The notes beneath the pieces are model-generated. The model did not search any database. It was not told the DNA's origin and was given only the letters and a program-made list of their open reading frames with translations. From NCBI GenBank assembly GCA_964637725.1, contig CAZWXH010000055.1, forward strand, positions 1-11,864: a stretch of 11,864 nt of DNA, in the 5' to 3' direction. The position numbers and the translations under genes were made by a program. Positions 6,971 through 11,864 of this stretch are shown here, piece by piece (position 1 is the first letter of the stretch; every line of letters begins with the position of its first letter). The DNA is from CAZWXH01 sp964637725 (lineage in GTDB: Bacteria > Bacillota_I > Bacilli_A > Erysipelotrichales > Coprobacillaceae).

Positions 6971-6995
6971 AGAGGCTTATTCAGCCTCTTTTTTT
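6971..6995 (+). terminator. Intrinsic terminator of ackA
   Basis: The 7-bp perfect stem AGAGGCT/AGCCTCT has a TATTC loop and is followed by T6-7, starting 14 bases after the ackA stop. It acts on the plus strand only: on the minus strand the same stem is followed by A residues, so it gives the convergent adhesin gene no U tract. The T run overlaps the adhesin stop codon. Confidence 0.92.
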
Positions 6996-9900
6996 AATCT
7001 TTGTTTTTTGTTTTCATAAGAATAGAAAGAATTGTTAATGCTCCTATTCCCATTAAGACATAAGTTAAAAGAATTGTTTGATCTTCAGTCTCAACTACGG
7101 GTTCATCACCTAGTGTTTCAACTGGAGTTTTCTTATTTAAAAACTCATAATTATAAGAAATAACTTCTTGTTGATTATGAGTTGTATCTATATAATATTG
7201 TACTTTCTTTACTAAATACCCTAATGGTGGTTGTGTTTCCTTCATCATAAATAAAGCATGAGGATTTCCAACAATAGTGACATCTTCATCTATTAATAAA
7301 GAAGATTCTTCATTGAATAAATCAATAGGCAAATCACTCGAAAAAGAAACAACACCATCTTTAGAAGAAACAATCGTTTCAATCGCTGTTCCTGCCTCTA
7401 CAATAATATCATGACGATAATTATAGATAGGACGATTTGCATACAAAGTAATTTGGGCACCATCTAGATAAATAGAATTTTCTTCATCTTTTTTAGCAAC
7501 TTCAACAGATACTTTTTGTCTAATGTTTTCAACATCTATCATTTCTTCTATTAAATCAATCTCTTGATTCTGATATATCAGTTCAAAGTCTTTGACTGTT
7601 GAGTCTAGCACATAGCCAGGAAGTGTTTCTACTTCTTGATAAGTATATTTTCCTAATGGTAAATCAATTGATGTTATATAACCATCTTCTTGCGTTATCA
7701 AAGTTTCGACGACTTCACCCTTTTTAAAAATAACAGTTCCATCAAGACTAGGATCTACAATATCCTCTTTTGCTTTTATTTCAAACTTAACATTGCCTAA
7801 TCCTTTGGAAATGTATATAAACTTTCCGTCTTGATAATCATCTAAAACCTCTCCATGCTTGTATAACTTTACTCGTCCTTTAACTGCCTGATCTGATAAT
7901 TTAACAATTGTAAGAGGCGTTGTATCATCTGGTGCTATCTCATAAGATTCTTCTGTAATTTCAAATAATACAGGTTCTTTATTGATAAGATAACCTTGTG
8001 GTGCTTTGGTTTCTTCTAATTGATAATGTCCTACTTTTAGCTTCGTATTTAATATAATACTTCCATCAATATGGGTTGTCCATTCATCAATAATTTGATT
8101 TGGATAACTTGAGTAATCTTTATAAGAAACATATTGATTTGTATCTAGATTTTTAATCTTAAAAGAAGCGCCTGCTCTTTGAATTACTTTTCCTGTTTCT
8201 TGATCTAACTTTATGACTTTTAAAAGTGATTCAAAAGGAAGATTGTTGACTGTTACTTTTTTCATTTGATATCCAATTTCATACAATGACGCATCTTTAT
8301 CAATAGTAACTAAAAAGTCACTTGCTCCATAATAACCACTTGGTGTCTTTGTTTCTTTTACACGATAAACACCATAAGGAAGTGGTGAAGTCGTTAGAAA
8401 ACCATTTTCATCAGTTGTTCCTATAAAATACTTCTTGGCTTTTTCAAAGCCAACACTTTCATAATCATTATTTAATACAAATGTAAACTCTGCTCCTGCT
8501 AATCCTTTCACAACACCAGTTTCTCCGTCCTTTGTCCCTTCTTTAAAGATTTGAATACGTTGACTTGCTATTTTATTAGTCATTGAAATATCTTTAATAA
8601 CTAACGATGTACTCATGTTTTGATAACTCACAAAGACATCAATAGTTTGATTATTTAAAATCAAAGAAGGATTACTTTGTAGTTCTTTAACATAATAATT
8701 TCCTAAATGTAATGATGAAAAGACAACTTCTCCTTTATCATTTGTCTTTTGTTTAGACACCAATTGATCTTTCGTATAATATGTCTTTGTTTTTGATGCA
8801 TTCTGAATATTTTCTTTCGCATATAATCCAAATTCAATATCTTTTAAATAGACATCACCTAATAAATGATCAGTCACATCACTATCTATTTGTTTCTTTA
8901 AACGAATCTCACCTACTGGTTCTTGATTCTTGATAACCTTCTTCACATTATTTCCAGCTTCTACTTTAATGGTATAAATAGTTTCATCTAATAAATAACC
9001 TTCTGGTGCTGATTGCTCTTGTAAATAATAATCACCTACTAACAAATTTTCAACACGCAAGCTTCCTTGTTTAACCGTTAAGGTTTGATTATAGCCTTGG
9101 TTATTCCACAACTTAAAGATAGCTCCATCAATAAATTGATTATCCATATCTGTCTTATTAATTTCAATACTTCCTAATTTTAACCAGTCTACACTTAATG
9201 AGGTCGTCTTATCTTTATCACTCACATATTCACCTCTCCCAATAGTTTGTATAGATGAAGATGAAGGTTCAGAAATGATTGTTTGATAAGCATACGAACT
9301 TGTTTTAGCTCCTGATGTCCATTTATCAAGGACAACATTTAACGGCGCTTCAAAATGAAAGCGAGTTTGCCCTTTTACTTCTATACTTCCACCCGTTTGG
9401 TTAGTCCCATGTGTTTCATCAACATATGTTACTGCTGATGGAATTTCAAGAGTAACTCCAAATTTTGAACTACCACTTTCTAATGTAATACTTTCTGTTC
9501 TTTGAATATTACCGCTCTTATATGCTGATACATTTGATTTTGAAAATGATAATGCATAATCAGGAACAGATTGGCTATTGATAAAACTCATAAAGTTTTT
9601 AATAGCCGAGGGATTGGTATTTGTTCCTGAATAAAAATAAGATAAAGCTAATGATGTTATAACAATGGCTTGTTGACGATCAGTAAAACCACTCCATGGC
9701 TCTATCCCATTATATCCATAATACAATACTTTTTTAACATCTTCATCTTGATAAATCTTTGATGTTAAATGAGTTCCTGTTGATGGTGTTGTTTTAGAAT
9801 GTTGTAAACAAAATACATGCTTACCTCCAATACTAAAATCACCTACCGTACTTCCACTATAAGTAGCCTTGCCATTATATGTTACAGTCTCGTTAGTCGG

Positions 9901-10020
9901 ATAATCTCCAACATTAACATACTCATAAGCAAAACTATTTGTAATTGCTGACAAACAAGAGGTGATAAAAAGTACACAAGCTATCATCCCTTTAAAAATA
10001 ATATATCTTTTCTTTTCCAT
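6994..10020 (-). CDS. Secreted surface adhesin: thioester-like domain plus about six Cna_B/SpaA-like repeats and C-terminal membrane anchor
   Basis: A 1008-residue exported protein of the isopeptide-rich pilin/adhesin class, probably displayed on the cell surface for attachment; no ligand can be named. Order: signal peptide (1-31, ending SFA); thioester-like domain (about 35-280) with Cys71 in VFCLQHSKTTPSTG and a candidate partner Gln116 or Gln117 in RQQAIV; then repeats at about 283-365, 370-484, 486-594, 598-709, 714-834 and 836-962. Most repeats show G-x-Y-x-x-x-E-x-x-x-P-x-G-Y (e.g. E335, E556, E670, E796, E928), the acidic residue of isopeptide formation, and an early Lys (e.g. K289 in EINKTD). 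A hydrophobic segment (about 983-1001) and the tail MKTKNKD end the protein. LPxTG is absent; the equivalent place reads VVETEDQT. AGGAG stands 5 bases before the chosen ATG; an in-frame ATG 48 bases upstream lacks such a site. No sortase gene is nearby. Confidence 0.93.
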   Translation of the reverse strand: MEKKRYIIFKGMIACVLFITSCLSAITNSFAYEYVNVGDYPTNETVTYNGKATYSGSTVGDFSIGGKHVFCLQHSKTTPSTGTHLTSKIYQDEDVKKVLYYGYNGIEPWSGFTDRQQAIVITSLALSYFYSGTNTNPSAIKNFMSFINSQSVPDYALSFSKSNVSAYKSGNIQRTESITLESGSSKFGVTLEIPSAVTYVDETHGTNQTGGSIEVKGQTRFHFEAPLNVVLDKWTSGAKTSSYAYQTIISEPSSSSIQTIGRGEYVSDKDKTTSLSVDWLKLGSIEINKTDMDNQFIDGAIFKLWNNQGYNQTLTVKQGSLRVENLLVGDYYLQEQSAPEGYLLDETIYTIKVEAGNNVKKVIKNQEPVGEIRLKKQIDSDVTDHLLGDVYLKDIEFGLYAKENIQNASKTKTYYTKDQLVSKQKTNDKGEVVFSSLHLGNYYVKELQSNPSLILNNQTIDVFVSYQNMSTSLVIKDISMTNKIASQRIQIFKEGTKDGETGVVKGLAGAEFTFVLNNDYESVGFEKAKKYFIGTTDENGFLTTSPLPYGVYRVKETKTPSGYYGASDFLVTIDKDASLYEIGYQMKKVTVNNLPFESLLKVIKLDQETGKVIQRAGASFKIKNLDTNQYVSYKDYSSYPNQIIDEWTTHIDGSIILNTKLKVGHYQLEETKAPQGYLINKEPVLFEITEESYEIAPDDTTPLTIVKLSDQAVKGRVKLYKHGEVLDDYQDGKFIYISKGLGNVKFEIKAKEDIVDPSLDGTVIFKKGEVVETLITQEDGYITSIDLPLGKYTYQEVETLPGYVLDSTVKDFELIYQNQEIDLIEEMIDVENIRQKVSVEVAKKDEENSIYLDGAQITLYANRPIYNYRHDIIVEAGTAIETIVSSKDGVVSFSSDLPIDLFNEESSLLIDEDVTIVGNPHALFMMKETQPPLGYLVKKVQYYIDTTHNQQEVISYNYEFLNKKTPVETLGDEPVVETEDQTILLTYVLMGIGALTILSILMKTKNKD

Positions 10021-10040
10021 GTTTTCTCCTTTTTCTAAAT

Positions 10041-10066
10041 AAAAAAAGTATATGTTATACATATAC
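10041..10066 (-). terminator. Weak intrinsic terminator or attenuator in the adhesin leader
   Basis: The minus-strand 7-bp perfect stem GUAUAUG/CAUAUAC has a UAUAA loop and is followed at once by U7. It is only 20 bases upstream of the adhesin ATG, so it can act only on transcripts heading into the adhesin. The stem has just two G-C pairs, so it is weak. Its loop holds the stop codon of a 19-residue leader ORF. Part of the same sequence (TATAAC) could instead be a -10 element. Confidence 0.6.
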
Positions 10067-10114
10067 ATAAAATACTTCTATACAATATGTTGGTGATCTA
10101 ATTCTTGTTTTCAT
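10055..10114 (-). CDS. Possible 19-residue leader peptide upstream of the adhesin
   Basis: The short frame encodes MKTRIRSPTYCIEVFYVYV and stops. It has a good ribosome site (AAAGGAG, 5 bases before the ATG). Its last codons form the 5' arm of the terminator stem and its UAA lies in the hairpin loop, so a ribosome finishing this frame would cover the arm. The C-terminal part is aromatic and hydrophobic (FYVYV). I recognise no family, and so short a frame can arise by chance. It lies between the azlD terminator and the adhesin. The support is its ribosome site and its placement relative to the hairpin. Confidence 0.4.
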   Translation of the reverse strand: MKTRIRSPTYCIEVFYVYV

Positions 10115-10133
10115 GATAACTCCTTTCACAAAA

Positions 10134-10160
10134 CAAAAAGAACCAGATTTCTCTGATTCT
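10134..10160 (-). terminator. Intrinsic terminator of azlCD
   Basis: The 9-bp perfect stem AGAAUCAGA/UCUGGUUCU has a GAAA tetraloop and is followed by UUUU-G-UUUU. It begins directly after the azlD stop codon and should end the azlC-azlD transcript before the adhesin leader. Confidence 0.93.
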
Positions 10161-10465
10161 TAAACAATAAATCCTATAATATATGAAACAATCATTGCCG
10201 CTATAGCAACAAAGACTAAACCTTTTTCTTTATAAGCAAAGTATATCCCCACAAGACTTCCCCCTATTGCACTATAAATATTTCCAGTTGAATAGAATAT
10301 ACTTGGAAAGGTAAGTGCTGATAAGACTGCATAAGGAACATAATGTAATAAAGATAAGATAAATGGTGATTTGATTTCTTTTCTAAAGAAGGTTAAAGGA
10401 AGCATTCGTGGAAGGTATGTAAATACTGCCATAATGAAAACACAAATAATTAAATATGAATTCAT
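10160..10465 (-). CDS. azlD: Branched-chain amino acid transport protein AzlD (small subunit)
   Basis: Small integral-membrane partner of AzlC in the LIV-E type exporter for branched-chain amino acids. The 101 residues match the family. Hydrophobic segments lie near 3-18, 36-53, 60-75 and 83-100. The family signature is the N-terminal TYLPRMLPLTFFRK, in which a conserved Pro-Arg pair precedes a short loop, followed by LLHYVPYAVLSALTFPSIF. The start overlaps the azlC stop by 4 bases (ATGA), with GAGG in the end of azlC as ribosome site, so the two are translationally coupled. Confidence 0.93.
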   Translation of the reverse strand: MNSYLIICVFIMAVFTYLPRMLPLTFFRKEIKSPFILSLLHYVPYAVLSALTFPSIFYSTGNIYSAIGGSLVGIYFAYKEKGLVFVAIAAMIVSYIIGFIV

Positions 10466-11160
10466 GATGTAACCTCACTTACTGGATAGCGTAACGCTCC
10501 ATAGATTGCTCCTGATAATGTCGCAACAATTAATTTAAAGCCACTTGATAATCCACTAAAGAGAGGGACATAGAAGAATATCATAGACACAATTCCACTC
10601 ACCAAAACAACCTCAAATATTTTTCTAGACTTTGATGCTGGTGGAACAAGTATTGCTAAGAACATACCATATAAAGCAATACCCATTGCCTGTTGTAAAG
10701 ACGTAGGCAAAATATTCATCAATGTCTCCCCTACCAATGTTCCACTTGTCCAACCAATGATAGGAACTAAGATAAACCCTAACATAAACTTAAAAGTCAG
10801 AGTCTTTTCTTCTAAAGATGCAACACTGAATGTTTCATCAGTGATACCAAAAGAGACAATCATTCTCTGTAATGTCGTCATCTTTTGATCTATTCGTTGG
10901 CTTAATGATAAAGACATTAAAAAATATCTCGCATTAATTAAAAGTAAAGTTAATGCCATCTCTAAATAAGTCGCCTGACTTAACATCAAAGACACTCCTG
11001 CAAATTGTCCTGATGAAGTTAAATTTGTTAATGATATAAGCGTGGCAAGCCCACTGGGCAAACCACTAGAAACAACCAATACGCCAAATGAAAAAGAAAC
11101 CGGAAAATATCCTAAAGCAATTGGAAACCCTCTTTTACATCCATATATAAAATCATTCAT
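10462..11160 (-). CDS. azlC: Branched-chain amino acid exporter AzlC (large subunit)
   Basis: Membrane permease that with AzlD exports leucine, isoleucine and valine (or their analogues). The 232 residues from the chosen start suit the family. N-terminal hallmarks are GCKRGFPIALGYFPVSFSFGVL, the hairpin LISLTNLTSSGQFAGVSL (the conserved Ser-Gly-x-Gln-Phe-Ala position) and NARYFLMSLSLSQR at about residues 75-90. ITDETFSVASLEE follows. About seven hydrophobic segments are visible. A longer frame reaches 11247, but it would start upstream of the promoter found here and overlap the preceding gene, so I chose the ATG at 11160 with GGGGGAAAG just upstream. Confidence 0.93.
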   Translation of the reverse strand: MNDFIYGCKRGFPIALGYFPVSFSFGVLVVSSGLPSGLATLISLTNLTSSGQFAGVSLMLSQATYLEMALTLLLINARYFLMSLSLSQRIDQKMTTLQRMIVSFGITDETFSVASLEEKTLTFKFMLGFILVPIIGWTSGTLVGETLMNILPTSLQQAMGIALYGMFLAILVPPASKSRKIFEVVLVSGIVSMIFFYVPLFSGLSSGFKLIVATLSGAIYGALRYPVSEVTS

Positions 11161-11185
11161 ACTCTTTCCCCCACATATGTTTACA

Positions 11186-11214
11186 ATCATACATGAATTT
11201 AAAAAACTATTCAA
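11186..11214 (-). promoter_or_regulatory. Promoter of azlCD
   Basis: The -35 is TTGAAT (11209-11214), the spacer 17 bp and the -10 TATGAT (11186-11191). The -35 overlaps the stop codon of the preceding PemK/MazF-like gene. The predicted start near 11179 gives a leader of about 19 bases and supports the shorter azlC start. Confidence 0.65.
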
Positions 11215-11725
11215 ATAGATTTTTTTGAATAAAGTCTTGTATATCAACTTGTGGAGTTAATACTTGATAAAATGGTTTTCTCAAATCCAATCTTTGAATA
11301 TCAATAGATCTTATATCACTTAATTGGATTCTTGATTGTGTTATATGTGTATCAGTTTTTATTTTAATATCCATTTCAAATAATGGATTAGCTTTTGTAG
11401 AATCTTCTTTAATTGATGTACAGGGAACAACTAGCATCTTATATCCCATATCTTTTAAAACATAACACCAATGTCCATCCATAAGTTCCTTTGGAAAACC
11501 TCTGCCAATATTAAAGTATGCAAGATCATGAACTTTAGGTCTTTTATGTACATGATAATAAGTTTGATTGCAATCTCCATCTTTAACCAAATGACAATAG
11601 AAGTACTCTAACTGATTGGTTTGATGTAATAAAGCATAACTATACTTCTCGACATCATAGACTCCTGATTCCTTTAATTTCTCCAAAGATCTATTCATTT
11701 CTAACAAATTACTTTGTATACTCAT
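11207..11725 (-). CDS. PemK/MazF-like fold protein, possible orphan toxin-type RNase
   Basis: A 172-residue soluble protein. The first about 70 residues are predicted helical, with many charged and Leu residues (LLEMNRSLEKLKESGVYDVEKY). The rest resembles the PemK/MazF fold: DLAYFNIGRGFPKEL (near 80-95), DGHWCYVL, LVVPCTSIKED with the family's V-P-x-T-S strand, and LSDIRSIDIQRL, corresponding to the usual QIR-[TS]-[IV]-D-x-x-R-[IL] strand. MazF members are mRNA-cleaving endoribonucleases, but activity cannot be judged here. No antitoxin-like ORF lies in the 100 bases upstream, and azlC follows. I chose the ATG at 11725 because AGGAGG lies 6 bases before it; the longer frame starting at 11857 runs through a terminator hairpin and A/T-rich spacer and is not credible. 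Confidence 0.7.
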   Translation of the reverse strand: MSIQSNLLEMNRSLEKLKESGVYDVEKYSYALLHQTNQLEYFYCHLVKDGDCNQTYYHVHKRPKVHDLAYFNIGRGFPKELMDGHWCYVLKDMGYKMLVVPCTSIKEDSTKANPLFEMDIKIKTDTHITQSRIQLSDIRSIDIQRLDLRKPFYQVLTPQVDIQDFIQKNLFE

Positions 11726-11810
11726 AATAACCCTCCTACTTATATATACAAAGATTTTTCTCATTTTTCTTTTTTTTAAACGAAAATTTTTTATTTTTTT
11801 ACTTTTAATT

Positions 11811-11837
11811 AAAAAAGGGACAAAATAAATTTTGTCC
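11811..11837 (-). terminator. Intrinsic terminator of an off-window minus-strand gene
   Basis: The 8-bp perfect stem GGACAAAA/UUUUGUCC has a UUUA-type loop and is followed by C-U6. It faces leftward, so it ends a gene beyond the right edge. One minus-strand frame stops with TAA at 11847-11849, ten bases before the stem, and could be that gene's last codons (IIYDD), but six codons are too few to claim a CDS. Confidence 0.85.
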
Positions 11838-11864
11838 ACTAGGTGATTAATCATCATAGATGAT

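Noticed and set aside
10462..11247. Longer reading frame of azlC starting at 11247
   Set aside because: It would begin inside the previous gene and upstream of the azlCD promoter; the ATG at 11160 gives the normal AzlC N-terminus.
11207..11857. Longer reading frame of the PemK/MazF-like gene starting at 11857
   Set aside because: The extra 44 codons read through a terminator hairpin and an A/T-rich spacer, while a strong ribosome site stands before the ATG at 11725.
1..11864. Mobile element, CRISPR array, prophage or tRNA/rRNA gene
   Set aside because: I saw no transposase or integrase motif, no regularly spaced direct repeats and no cloverleaf-type sequence on either strand.

Overview
The window looks like chromosomal DNA of a low-GC Firmicute, most likely of the Erysipelotrichia/Coprobacillus type. 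That placement is inferred from the A/T-rich codon use, the T-box control of asnS, the Rex repressor, a ThiT/TPP-riboswitch unit and a Cna_B-type surface protein. No 16S or other decisive marker is present. All genes but one (ackA) lie on the minus strand, so reading order runs from high to low coordinates.

Reading the minus strand from the right end: a terminator of an off-window gene; a solitary PemK/MazF-like protein; azlC-azlD, a branched-chain amino-acid export pair with its own promoter and terminator; a short leader ORF running into a weak intrinsic terminator; and a large secreted surface protein of about 1008 residues. That protein has a thioester-like N-terminal domain, about six Cna_B/SpaA-like repeats and a C-terminal membrane anchor lacking a canonical LPxTG. 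It converges on plus-strand ackA (acetate kinase), whose terminator overlaps its stop codon. This right-hand part is the more accessory half.

The left half is housekeeping. Divergent from ackA is thiT, the thiamine-binding S-component of an ECF transporter, behind a TPP riboswitch whose terminator and a competing antiterminator hairpin can both be drawn. Next comes a tight operon, ntdP-tsaE-tsaB-rimI-tsaD-rex, with gaps of 1 to 12 bases or short overlaps. It contains three of the t6A tRNA-modification genes, an acetyltransferase of the RimI type and the NADH-sensing repressor Rex. After rex comes the promoter and T-box leader of asnS (AAC specifier), and asnS itself runs off the left edge.

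I see no transposase, integrase, CRISPR array, tRNA or rRNA gene. The points most worth a second look are the leader ORF/terminator before the adhesin, the non-canonical cell-wall sorting region of that adhesin, and the orphan PemK/MazF-like gene.
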